Below are positions 58,984-64,000 of a DNA stretch of 64,000 nt, in pieces. The translations under genes and the position numbers were made by a program. The stretch is from Norana najaformis (Eukaryota > Annelida > Clitellata > Crassiclitellata > Hormogastridae). The stretch's first letter is position 1; every line of letters begins with the position of its first letter. The stretch lies in assembly GCA_964023275.1 (NCBI GenBank), contig OZ029921.1, positions 18,909,609-18,973,608 on the forward strand, given 5' to 3'. Below the pieces are notes generated by a model. The model did not search any database. It was given only the letters and a program-made list of their open reading frames with translations, and was not told where the DNA came from.

Positions 58984-61384
58984 CTAAAGATAACTACAGG
59001 ACAGAATAAAAAGCACTTCTGCAGGTTAAGACTGATAGTACCGAAGAGTTGACTATTTCAACTGTTACACAACTGCTGTCTGCAATCAACAACTGGCTAC
59101 CAGTAAATTACCAGGTACATTAAATCACCTGAAAATTTCAAATCCTACCTGGAGATTTGCAGTCCAACTGATTTTAAATCCTTCATGTACAATGCAGTTC
59201 AACTGGAGGTCATTCTTTCCCAAGAGTTTTCTCAATTTAATTGCACTGTAGGGATACTCAGTTATCTATTGCACTATACAGCCGACACAGTAGCCTACTG
59301 GTGCGAGGGCTCACTTTGCAATGCAGTGTACGGGTTCGAACCTCTCCTCAAACGGTTACTGTATAGGGACCTTGAGCAAGTCCTTTATGCACATTTCATT
59401 GGTGCTATCGACTGAAGCTTTGTCATTAGATAATGGCATTTAATAAACACAGAAATAATAATAATCACATAGTACAGCCTGTGTGCATACACCCTTTGAC
59501 TAGATATGCAGAGCTTGAGTTTTTAAGAGGTGCTCAACAAGTGCATGGAAACGGACTGCAGTGCAAGAGAAATGGCGCAAGGCAAATTATTGAAACAACC
59601 CTCAGTCACTAAAACAGCAACATAATTATCATAACATTAAAAAGATTAAGTTACTAATTAATCTCTTAACACTGCCTCTTAGGTTAAACCAAGCAGGAGA
59701 CTAAACTGCTGACCTACTTACTTGATGCTATGACCTAGACACATCTAAAAGTATTAACCCACTGAAAACTTAATCACCCATAGGTGAATTATGCAGAAGC
59801 CTATCTCAATTATTCCTCCTCAGTGATTGAACATGGTAAAATTTATTTCCCTGCACAGTCCTTCGAAGGCAATAATATAGTCTTTGAAATATCCACTTTG
59901 CCCAGTAAAACAGGCACCTGCTGTAAAGCCACATGCCTCAGGGCAACACCCCATTAAGACCCCCGCAAGATTGACGTCCACAACACCACAATTTATAAAT
60001 GTCTACTAACAGCAGACACTAGTGTTGCTAGATATTCTTGGACATGCTCAAGGACATAACAACACAGTCACTAATGCACACCCATGACAGATACTGTGTT
60101 CTGTTACAATTCACCAGTAACCTATCTGACCATGAACTATAGTGTATCGCTATCAGGCAGCTGATGTCTAAAGGAGCGTTCTTGCCATGTTAGTGTGGCC
60201 AATGAGAAAAGCAAATTATAACCAAGCGGAAACTGACGACAAGCAAACAGACTGCCTGACAGGAAATGGTGTTAGGAGCAAAATGGTGGCACATGCAAGC
60301 AAGGCAAAATTATTAATTTCCAAGTTATAGACTTCAAAGGAACTCTGACATACCAACATAGTTTTCAACTGCCATCACAAACATCAAAAGCCCTATCTAA
60401 CATCATGATGATGATGACGATCATCATCATCATCCTCAAATCATCCTCGACATTACAAATATCATCACTGCCATCATCAATACCACAACTGTCATCATAA
60501 TTACCATCATTATTTCTATCACGTTTGAACATCCTTATCCTAACCAAATAAATGAATAAGATGATAACAAAGGTGTAATGTACTGTACACAGTGGCAGAT
60601 CCAGGATTGCTTGCGTGGGGTAAGGGCATTTCCAGAGGGGTGCCACATTCTGGCAGTCCACCATGCATGGGTCTGGTCTGTATTTGCATATAAACAAGAG
60701 GGGTGCAGAGGGCGAACCGCCTGTGCCTATATCTAACTAAATCCATCACTGAATGTAAATATGTATATACAACATGAAGTAGATTTCATTCAGAGGTACA
60801 GCATTAAATATATAATATACTACATGCAGTAGAGTTCATTCAGAGGTACAGCACAGCATCATTTGTCAAGATCATCAAGCTCATACAAATTCATCCGTTA
60901 CCATCATCACCAACAACGTTTATAAGTAACTATTTATATCAAACTGGAATTTAACAAAACTTTAGAATAACATGGTGGCCATATAAAGGCATGTCAGTCT
61001 TCACAACTGAACCTGGGTTCGAATTACAGTACATGAAGTGGATGTTGCATACCTAATCTGATCTAATGCAACAGATTAGATGAGCACAACTGTCACAAAA
61101 TGTCACTGGGCTCATGGCCTTCTGAAGTCACAAGGCCCGACCCCAATGATGATGGGTAAGGCTAACGAGGGCTTGTCATAAATAAACAATTACCTTATTC
61201 TTCCTAACACATTTGCTAGAGAAACATCCTTGCCTTCTTGTAGATCCGAATAATCCTGAGATTGATACGGGCTCGCTAGAATTGTTCGTGCTAAACCAAC
61301 TTGCGTCGAATAGAGCTTGGCATGCCTGACCATCAGTTTACTACAAAGGATCAGATGTTCCTGCCATATTCTCCGATCCATCAT
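27613..61384 (-). CDS. DLG5: DLG5 membrane-associated guanylate kinase scaffold (whole gene span)
   Basis: Large MAGUK-family scaffold of cell junctions and polarity. Reading the minus strand and joining exons at GT-AG borders gives: possible N-terminal helical domain (exon at 61384), Takusan-like segment (52937-52663), coiled coil (50453-46824), PDZ1 (46106-44482), PDZ2 (44554-41532), Ser/Pro-rich linker, PDZ3 (37394-36460), PDZ4 (34084-32746), SH3 (32491-32275), hook (31663-30592) and GK (30050-27613). This order, including coiled coil before four PDZ domains, is characteristic of DLG5 and excludes DLG1-4 and ZO proteins. Linker motifs typical of DLG5 are present: SGSQTD, GTWPK, PPLPPTRRDSFK, RIRIPSSPS. 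About 2,000 codons are placed. Codon phase agrees at all mapped junctions except 40433/38809, and the exons between 61194 and 52937 are incomplete. Confidence 0.93.
28287..28396 (-). CDS. DLG5: DLG5 exon: GK domain, fourth part
   Basis: Borders are TTGTATTAAG|G (phase 2) and TTTGCAG|GTAAGC (phase 1). FIPEKVSSKTAKDLFEQGQE followed by YEQKYKRMF matches '.L.DKVT...SKEQFEAAQKLEQEYSRYF'. Confidence 0.95.
28653..28762 (-). CDS. DLG5: DLG5 exon: GK domain, third part
   Basis: Borders are CTTCTTTTCAG|AAT (phase 0) and AATCAG|GTAAAT (phase 2). NRHCLLTVPPETVGKL, AHIYPIVLFLKYKSQKQIR aligns with 'NRHCLLDIAPHAIERL...HIYPIVIFI.YKSAK.I'. Confidence 0.96.
29102..29208 (-). CDS. DLG5: DLG5 exon: GK domain, second part
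   Basis: Borders are CTTGTTTCAG|AC (phase 1) and AACCAG|GTTGCG (phase 0). EETAVVEYRTSPDGIYKVIS followed by IPAIQQIMNQ matches 'FVDYKRR.GHFDVTTVASIKEI'. Confidence 0.93.
29949..30050 (-). CDS. DLG5: DLG5 exon: GK domain, start
   Basis: Borders are TGGTTTCTATTAG|AT (phase 1) and GATACTG|GTAAGG (phase 1). SILRPVLIIGAFAEQIIKKL and SESPDKFCRHDT align with 'ALRPVLILGPL...V...L..EAPGKFCRC'. The ATP-binding P-loop (GxxGxGK) is absent, as expected for the pseudo-kinase GK of MAGUKs. Confidence 0.95.
30592..30633 (-). CDS. DLG5: DLG5 microexon (42 bp) before GK domain
   Basis: Borders are GATTTTTTAG|AC (phase 1) and TTTGACA|GTAAGT (phase 1). It encodes MPLPTLERIEKFD, matching 'IPL.ED...YQRVQKVD'. Very short, but both borders and both phases fit. 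Confidence 0.88.
31479..31663 (-). CDS. DLG5: DLG5 exon: hook segment after SH3
   Basis: Borders are CTGTGTAG|G (phase 2) and CTTGATG|GTCAGA (phase 1). LEEELSHKRSLVDVSSSYQA, VRRSFFHRHRHRHNSR and FSDASLNSDSIHHLD match the DLG5 hook ('RRLSMSEV...', 'ARRSFFRRKHKHKR', 'SSDSIPL'). The basic RRSFF...HRHRH stretch is conserved. Confidence 0.93.
32275..32491 (-). CDS. DLG5: DLG5 exon: SH3 domain
   Basis: Borders are TAAATTTCAG|TG (phase 1) and ACAAA|GTTCGT (phase 2). AGDAFYVQALYSRTATADSE, LSFERGDILFIENTV, GTWWAYLVNENGDK and GTIPSK are a MAGUK SH3: ALY, the ELSF..GDIL RT-loop strand, and W.A in place of the WW pair. The donor GTTCGT is non-standard, but its phase fits exactly. Confidence 0.95.
32746..32848 (-). 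CDS. DLG5: DLG5 exon: PDZ4 end
   Basis: Borders are CTGATAG|TTC (phase 0) and TTCCCA|GTAAGT (phase 1). FNNKDFRGLTLEQAILEVSK followed by EQVVCHVQYSFP gives helix B and the final strand; family 'RNKTVEEVYVEMLKP.....LKVQY'. Confidence 0.93.
33892..34084 (-). CDS. DLG5: DLG5 exon: PDZ4, main part
   Basis: Borders are CTGCTTTCAG|C (phase 2) and CTTGAG|GTAGAA (phase 0). KPCVVICKKLHPHDSVGLEL, VGGNAVGIFVKNILPGSPLG and GLGVGDQILE align with 'EPRVVFIKKSQLELGVHLCGGN..GVFVA......SPA....L.PGD.ILE'. The read is in a different frame from the longer open frame here, but it alone fits the splice phases. Confidence 0.95.
34295..34352 (-). repeat. Interstitial telomeric repeat (TTAGGG)n
   Basis: The plus strand reads CCCTAACCCTAACCC with variant CCCAAAACCCTAAACCTAAC spacers, about eight (CCCTAA)-type units over 58 bp. 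It lies in the DLG5 intron between PDZ4 and the preceding linker exon. Confidence 0.9.
35601..35760 (-). CDS. DLG5: DLG5 exon: PDZ3-PDZ4 linker
   Basis: The acceptor is GGCCGTTTCAG|AA (phase 1), chosen over an upstream TTAG because only it keeps the frame. The donor is GACATAG|GTGAGC (phase 2). It encodes an acidic stretch LTDSDEPSSEDDESRDNFNR and then TPETFMTHMTFGH; probably disordered. Confidence 0.85.
36460..36562 (-). CDS. DLG5: DLG5 exon: PDZ3 end
   Basis: Borders are TTGTACCAG|GTA (phase 0) and CCAGACA|GTTAGT (phase 1). VCGINMRSATKHVASSVLRQ and ITMLVQYNPD match 'FNGINLRSAT...A........TITILAQYNP'. Confidence 0.95.
37232..37394 (-). CDS. DLG5: DLG5 exon: PDZ3, main part
   Basis: Borders are TTTGGGTAG|G (phase 2) and CTGGAG|GTAGGG (phase 0). 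SITVETGHEPLGIQIDSGRD, GGIFVSAVGEDCIASRAGIE and VGDQLLE align with 'VKVQKGSEPLGISI.SGE.GGIYVS.V...SIA..AGLE.GDQLLE'. The binding loop reads PLGI. Confidence 0.96.
38101..38218 (-). CDS. DLG5: DLG5 exon: linker before PDZ3
   Basis: Borders are TAGTTTCAG|AA (phase 1) and GAGCAAG|GTTTAT (phase 2). It encodes LASAAPYTLPHRHHRHQPMP and NSLPKMMSHEKSKRAR, a His/Pro-rich then basic segment. It is assigned by phase agreement with both neighbours; its sequence alone would not identify it. Confidence 0.8.
38599..38809 (-). CDS. DLG5: DLG5 exon: linker with RIRIPSSPS motif
   Basis: The acceptor ACTTCTTTAG|GTG opens in phase 0; the donor is GATGCCA|GTAAGT (phase 1). HERIRIPSSPSIVSSK corresponds to the 'ERIKIPSTP' islet of DLG5 linkers. 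It is serine-rich, with SSSSLSHQQANELQRKLSSV. Confidence 0.85.
38984..39016. repeat. (CT)n microsatellite
   Basis: About 16 uninterrupted CT pairs in the intron upstream of the 38809 exon. The surrounding 38.83-40.43 kb shows no confirmed exon. Confidence 0.97.
40433..40698 (-). CDS. DLG5: DLG5 exon: linker
   Basis: The acceptor GTTACAG|C (phase 2) fits the previous exon. It encodes MPTVMQLHSVHGSGFGSKAG and APLLPFESMLRSSIPETPDL. The best donor, GGCAA|GTTAAA at 40433, gives phase 1, whereas the next placed exon needs phase 0. Either the true donor is a weak in-frame one (ATG|GTTTCT, about 40464) or a small exon lies between 38830 and 40430. Confidence 0.8.
41532..43009 (-). CDS. DLG5: DLG5 exon: end of PDZ2 plus large disordered linker
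   Basis: Borders are TTATTTTCAG|ATT (phase 0) and AAACAA|GTAAAC (phase 2); 1,478 bp, 492 residues. It begins INGFSLENRSTSEAMRLLSE and HVVLNVLRY, helix B and last strand of PDZ2. The rest is Ser/Pro/Asn-rich and probably disordered. Conserved islets match known DLG5 linker motifs: LKSSGSQTDG (family 'STQTD'), SHGTWPKCRVHIDYS, and PPLPPTRRDSFKRSASVKHS, a Pro-rich plus basic/Ser stretch that looks like an SH3-ligand and phosphorylation region. Confidence 0.95.
43773..43858. repeat. 86-bp near-perfect palindrome with (TA)n/(GT)n centre
   Basis: The left arm begins ATTCTGAATATATTTGTGGA and the right arm ends with its exact complement. 40 of 43 base pairs match, with the three mismatches in the central GTGTGT versus ATATAT. 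A third copy of the arm segment ACATGTATTCTCCACAAATA follows directly at 43869-43889. Confidence 0.92.
44065..44168 (-). CDS. DLG5: DLG5 exon: PDZ2, central part
   Basis: Borders are TTCGTCCAG|AA (phase 1) and TTAAAT|GTAAGG (phase 0). ELGINLEPGLYVSRIMSGSL followed by AAKEGNLAVGDRILN matches 'SGISLE.GVY......GS.AAKEG.L.VGDRI..'. Confidence 0.95.
44482..44554 (-). CDS. DLG5: DLG5 exon: PDZ1 end to PDZ2 start
   Basis: Borders are GTTGCTTAG|GTT (phase 0) and CCGTG|GTAATG (phase 1). It encodes VVRRRKLASSRAVFPIHIYR SGDRG; the VVRRRK sequence closing PDZ1 is shared by DLG5 proteins. Only 24 codons. Confidence 0.92.
45131..45233 (-). CDS. DLG5: DLG5 exon: PDZ1, second part
   Basis: Borders are AATATTTAG|A (phase 2) and CATATT|GTAAGT (phase 0). 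VSDQLLRVNDIDVSCAEKAF followed by IYQVLHNSQEPVHI corresponds to the 'GD.LL.IN...' strand, helix B and last strand of PDZ1. Confidence 0.93.
45979..46106 (-). CDS. DLG5: DLG5 exon: PDZ1, first part
   Basis: Borders are CTGAACAG|GGC (phase 0) and CTTAA|GTAAGA (phase 2). SSDLGFDLVGGANDPQFPND followed by PSIFVRSIQPSSAAYGKL gives the beta1-beta2 carboxylate-binding loop and beta3 of a PDZ fold. The loop reads LGFDL in place of GLGF. Confidence 0.94.
46824..46959 (-). CDS. DLG5: DLG5 exon: end of coiled coil, DSAID motif
   Basis: Borders are CATCGACAG|A (phase 2) and GACATT|GTAAGG (phase 0). It encodes YEALIEKEAHKN and RDSAIDADLQEWETETLELD. The 'HDSAID.D..EWETE' motif just before PDZ1 is diagnostic for DLG5. 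Confidence 0.96.
47311..47527 (-). CDS. DLG5: DLG5 exon: coiled coil, RDWAF motif
   Basis: Borders are GGTTGTAG|AT (phase 1) and TTCAA|GTGAGT (phase 2). RDWAFGERDKIVKERESIRT and LCDKLRHERDSAVSEL are almost unchanged from the DLG5 family. Together with the preceding exon this fixes the gene as DLG5. Confidence 0.97.
49436..50453 (-). CDS. DLG5: DLG5 exon: main coiled coil
   Basis: A 1,018-bp exon bordered by TTGCTACAG|GTGAGA and AATGG|GTATGT (phase 0 to 1). It encodes 339 residues of heptad-rich coiled coil with no long breaks, including YDSLKQDYESLRKQYADSLA and NAIANEYKLVMSERDTVHKE, which matches the 'D..YSEYKLIMSERD' core of DLG5. This region is expected to mediate self-association and partner binding. 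Confidence 0.95.
52663..52937 (-). CDS. DLG5: DLG5 exon: Takusan-like / start of coiled coil
   Basis: Borders are TTTTTCTAG|AT (phase 1) and GACACC|GTATGT (phase 0). The exon encodes 91 residues, including LLKAELKAITNDRDILRREV and YEWLKSQCDQAMNELQSLKE. The second matches the conserved DLG5 segment 'YERLK.QC..AM.DLQSL...H' of the Takusan-type region. Confidence 0.93.
53100..53170 (-). mobile_element. 3' end of the CR1/L2-like LINE family seen at 6175
   Basis: AAGTAAGACATTTGTTAAC followed by CCATGTGTCCA matches 6175-6213. It is preceded on the plus strand by repeated GTAAGTAAG, which on the minus strand is a (TTAC)n tail, typical for this class. No coding part remains. Confidence 0.7.
54228..54265. 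repeat. (AGC)n-type trinucleotide repeat
   Basis: Imperfect run of AGCAGCAGCAGCAGCAATAC and GCAGCAGTAGCAG in a DLG5 intron. The plus-strand serine-rich frame over it is not a supported gene. Confidence 0.8.
56353..56590 (+). mobile_element. tRNA-derived SINE (candidate)
   Basis: It starts GTATGTAGGTAACGCGTTTG and has a Pol III B-box-like GGATTCGACTCC at about 56395-56406, followed by the post-tRNA 'CCCTGGGCAAGATGTTT' motif common to animal SINEs. Length about 230 bp. The A box is degenerate. Confidence 0.6.
56903..57047. repeat. 21-bp minisatellite, seven copies
   Basis: Seven consecutive copies of GCAGTCATATAGTAGTAGGAG, the last incomplete. Unit length divisible by three keeps frames open on both strands; not a gene. 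Confidence 0.96.
57287..57925 (+). other. Two orphan plus-strand reading frames inside the DLG5 intron
   Basis: 57287-57528 follows an acceptor-like TTTATTTCAAAACAG and encodes about 80 residues including KKWTETSGRPKRLVVQRSVT, WEEWPRLQATRKTN and VCSECKNGERHEVVDSQMLH before a stop. 57680-57925 encodes MKHHLFGMTNRKDYSETPRN, a Glu run (EKEEEEEA) and a basic end. Composition looks protein-like but I recognise no family, and no donor links the two. They could be remnants of a transposon or a nested gene. Confidence 0.25.
58006..58051. repeat. Perfect 18-bp-stem hairpin
   Basis: ACACATGAAGCCCATATG at 58006-58023, a 10-base loop GGAATATTGT, then CATATGGGCTTCATGTGT at 58034-58051, the exact complement. 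Confidence 0.95.
58033..58341 (-). other. Orphan minus-strand reading frame
   Basis: About 100 residues including NISVLFQNLFLFSEVDGLDW, NALEWNKPQENGWRKLLRGS and LNAIRLPGKITLRSALAISK. It is fairly balanced in composition and ends inside the hairpin. No splice borders fit DLG5 here. Family not recognised; it may be a pseudogene fragment. Confidence 0.25.
58667..58849 (-). other. Orphan minus-strand reading frame
   Basis: Sixty residues, including CFDKSWDLNVEGSYLDLTDK and LKKPVPEHCIYFIM. It looks protein-like, but borders and family are unknown. It is not in the right phase context for DLG5 as far as I can tell. Confidence 0.2.
58937..58984. repeat. (CTGC)n microsatellite
   Basis: Twelve consecutive CTGC units. 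Confidence 0.97.
59283..59465 (+). mobile_element. tRNA-derived SINE
   Basis: AGCCTACTGGTGCGAGGGCT resembles an A-box region and GGGTTCGAACCTC is a near-consensus B box. These are followed by the 'ACCTTGAGCAAGTCCTTTATGC' type core found in animal SINEs and an A/T-rich tail AATAAACACAGAAATAATAA. It lacks a foldable tRNA acceptor stem, so it is not a tRNA gene. Confidence 0.72.
60592..60755. mobile_element. MITE, second copy of the 23.5-kb family
   Basis: It begins CACAGTGGCAGATCCAGGAT and ends CTAAATCCATCACTG; the tips are imperfect inverted repeats. The interior GCTTGCGTGGGGTAAGGGCA and GGCAGTCCACCATGCA match 23500-23570. A (CAT)n/(ATG)n inverted simple repeat lies just before it (60402-60434). 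Confidence 0.68.
61000..61050 (+). mobile_element. tRNA-like SINE head (short fragment)
   Basis: CTGAACCTGGGTTCGAATTACAG-type sequence contains a B-box-like GGGTTCGAATT; only about 50 bases are recognisable. It lies just downstream (in the DLG5 sense) of the putative first exon. Confidence 0.35.
61194..61384 (-). CDS. DLG5: DLG5 probable first coding exon
   Basis: It starts with two consecutive ATGs (61384 and 61381), preceded in frame by a stop about 50 bases upstream, and ends at AATAAG|GTAATT (phase 2). The 63 residues are helical and include RRIWQEHLILCSKLMVRHAK, resembling the start of DLG5 proteins, where a CARD-like helical domain begins with a similar charged/Gln segment. The match is weak by eye, and the next exon was not found with certainty. 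It could belong to another transcript. Confidence 0.5.
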
Positions 61385-64000
61385 TGCAAACCTCTGCTGG
61401 AGTTTAAAACTTCTGGCACCAAAAACCTAATGCTACTGTACCCAGAGAAGGTTACAGAATATTCAGACAATGAGAATGCTTCCAACGCTTACTGCTATCC
61501 TTATGGTTTGTAAATACTAAACCAGTAACCATGTTAATAGAAAATACATTAAACAGTTAAAATATTTCAGCACAGAATGGAGAAACTTGAAATTTTCCAT
61601 AATGTATAAATAAATTGTGAAGTTCATCACTTGTAAAGTTTCAGTTTCAGTTAAGCTCTACTGCACAACCTCATTCATTTCAGCTCCTCATATATGACTG
61701 TAGACAAAAATTAAGGACTGCTGAAAATATGTTCCAGAAGAATCTCTCAAAATGAATCAAGTCACTCCAGCTCTTTGCTTAAAAGCCGAGAAGCTCTCTT
61801 GCAAGAGTCAATTATAAATCCACTGTATAAATAAATGTTTGCACAGTCTGGCGATAACATTACAAATGTTCATCAGTCGCAACAATGGTTAAAGCAGCCA
61901 TGACGCCAACATTGTACAAGTCGCAACGGCACTAAGCTGACAAAGGAAGCTGACACAATATATACGAGCGCACATACAGACACATTAAGCGACGCCAGTC
62001 CACGAAATCTACGATCACATGCAGCTACGTTGGCAATCAGCTATTTGCCGAAGCACAGACCAAATGCAACCAGGTTTGTGGAGTCCTTGCCACCAGACAA
62101 CAGCATCGATGCATTTGTTGCAGCAGACAAGAGGCAATAGAATCCAGGACGACGGCAACCAATAGATGCCATGGATGTCTTGCACCAAAAACAAGCACAG
62201 AAACACAAAAGCACTGCTGACAATGACCTGACCAAGCCAAGACGCAGACTGCCGTGCAGATTTGATCCAATCCGATCTACAGCCCTGATCTGATTCGCAA
62301 AGCAAAATGACCTGATCCATTTGTCAAAACCTATCCAATCTCATCCTATCATCAACACATCTCATCCCACATGACCTGCTTACAGCTCTTACATGTAACG
62401 TAGTGTAATCAGACACAGGCAACCTTATTTTTCATCGGAAATGCGCAGTTGCTGAGCCATACGAAGCAGTAGTCACTACATGGTGCATGTGATAAGATTC
62501 CCCAAAGAATGACAAGAGGCAGCACATGATCAGCGCAGTAAATTGTGCTGCAGGGAGCGACAGCTTATAAGAGGGAAAGTAATTGTCTGACTATTTAGCT
62601 CGCTACTCACGATGCTGTACACAGTGCTACTCACAATATCCTACTATTTAATCTACACACAAATGCTATAAAATAAATAGATCATCTTACTTATCAGCAT
62701 ACTGAATTATTATTACCAGGAAATATTGGCTAATTAACTTTAAATGATTTTGGACATTTTATCTGTAGACAAGTCATGTTTAATTGGCAACTGTACAAGG
62801 TAACATCATGAAGGTAACACACTTCTTTAGCTGCTTTTGTGGAAATCATCAGAAATGCGGTCCTGGGGCTGAAGGATCTTTTGGCAGAAGTACAAATAGT
62901 GACACGAATTCAACAACAGAACACCTTAAATGCACTGTATACAGTATATGGCCGTCTATCTGTCAATCCCATGAATAAACAGACTGCTGCTTTGAGGCTA
63001 AAAGGCAAACGTCTTCATCACTGTTGATAAATTGCGGCATAAAACTAGACAGCACGATGCTAGAAACACACTGGAGTGTCTAAACTACAGCCACCGACAA
63101 AATAACCATACAACTGCGGGAAACGTTGCCAGTGACATCAACAATGTCAGTGGTATTATTTACTGTCTACTTAAAATTTATTATTTAGGCCTTTGTCACT
63201 GTTGAACACAAACTACCTGTACAGTGAACTCAAGTGGTTCCAGTTGCTGATCCTGTTCTAAAATCAATAACCAGGAGTCCGTCTTTGCAGCAAGGCTAAA
63301 AGGTTTGCCACCACCATGATGACCAAAAAATAAGATCAATTTATGAAAGGTATTTAAAAACAAGTTAAAATGTGCCAATATTACAGTAAATTATGTTTAA
63401 CTGATTGACACTTCACAAACAAAATACGAAGCATCATTCTGGTGTTAGTGACCGCTCAAAATAGTAAAGCATGGTCCATAGCGGTCCAACTTGGGCTTGA
63501 AATTTCACATCACACATGCATAAGTTGAACTCATATTTAGGACCATATTCGGTAAGTACCCAGACACAAAGATATACACACACACACACAAACATGCATA
63601 TTGTGAGAGTAAAATTGTGCTGCTTAGTCAGCAAGTTCTGAGCAAGCGTTTGTACAAGAAATTATCATGAATCACCAGGTTATTGGTTTGTTTTTACAGG
63701 CATTGATCACATACTGGTTGGCATGCACCGAGCAGGCGGTGGAGTGGTGCGATTGGCTGGCAAAGCCCTTTGAGCATGGAAGCTGACATCAGCAATAATT
63801 ATTGCAGACGCATATTTTATCATATGGGCACTTGCGTGGCCTATGTTGTGATGAGTCAGTGGATTTTCTTTTTGCTAAAATTGCACAATATCAGAAAGCT
63901 GGCCTAAACCAGTTTGTACTGGTCTGCTGCCTTGCCAGGAAAGCATCGTTAAAAGGGCACAAAGATTTTTGCAGAGGTCTGGCGTGTGCTAAATTTAAAG
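61385..64000. other. Region upstream of the putative DLG5 first exon
   Basis: No recognised gene. It presumably includes the DLG5 5' region; no TATA box or CpG island stands out. One plus-strand stretch, 62831-63027, follows a good acceptor (CACACTTCTTTAG) and encodes AFVEIIRNAVLGLKDLLAEV, NTLNALYTVYGRLSVNP and LRLKGKRLHHC then a stop. It is helix-like but of unknown family, possibly the last exon of another gene. 63570-63600 holds a short (CA)n. Confidence 0.4.

Larger units (their letters stand above)
53171..61193. other. Long intron region of DLG5 with repeats and missing small exon(s)
   Basis: If 61384 is the first exon, at least one exon must lie here to link phase 2 to the phase-1 start at 52937. 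One candidate ends at 55214 with CACCTTG|GTAAGC (phase 1, preceding residues GRIISSLHL), but its upstream border fits only phase 0. The rest holds SINEs, a 21-bp minisatellite, microsatellites, a hairpin and orphan reading frames, listed separately. Confidence 0.45.

Noticed and set aside
59283..59465. Functional tRNA gene
   Set aside because: B box is good but no acceptor-stem pairing or proper arm lengths; the downstream core and A/T tail mark a SINE.

Overview
Eukaryotic (metazoan, most likely marine-invertebrate) genomic DNA. The reasons are introns with GT-AG borders, a recognisable animal MAGUK gene spread over more than 30 kb, several clades of non-LTR retrotransposon, tRNA-derived SINEs, MITEs and many microsatellites. 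Nothing here fixes the species. There are no operons, CRISPR arrays or bacterial signals.

Right-hand part (about 25.7-61.4 kb, minus strand): the DLG5 (discs large 5) scaffold gene. Twenty-five exons from 52937 down to the stop at 27613 were placed by reading splice borders and checking codon phase across each junction. They give, in order: Takusan-like/coiled-coil region, long coiled coil, PDZ1, PDZ2, a long disordered linker, PDZ3, PDZ4, SH3, hook and a degenerate guanylate-kinase domain. Every junction keeps frame except one (40433 to 38809). A likely first coding exon lies at 61384-61194; one or more small exons between it and 52937 are not resolved. About 2,000 codons are accounted for, close to the usual size of DLG5 proteins.

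Middle (23.1-25.7 kb, plus strand): a two-exon gene of unknown function. Both exons are phase 1 at the shared junction (23283/24801), giving a 355-residue, very polar protein ending in a serine run. It converges tail to tail on DLG5.

Left-hand part (0-24 kb): transposon-dominated DNA. Its core, 2.76-19.16 kb, is a broken array of about 100 diverged copies of a roughly 44-bp unit (core ACGTCACACAATGGCGATTA). The blocks are separated by at least six non-LTR retrotransposon remnants: RTE/BovB-like at 3.4, 11.4 and 16.4 kb, CR1/L2/Jockey-like at 6.2, 10.0 and 14.7 kb. One array block lies inside the reverse-transcriptase reading frame of the 11.4-kb element, and a second LINE lies in that same element with a short target-site duplication. 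The array also carries 13 perfect copies of an unrelated 39-bp unit. This mobile-looking, hairpin-capable repeat is the best candidate for something undescribed. From 19 to 24 kb come more LINE scraps, a long (TA)n tract between direct repeats and a MITE.

The DLG5 introns hold an interstitial telomeric repeat, an 86-bp near-perfect palindrome, an 18-bp-stem hairpin, a 21-bp minisatellite, SINEs, a second MITE copy and some short orphan reading frames. All similarity statements come from reading and remembered family features; no search was run.
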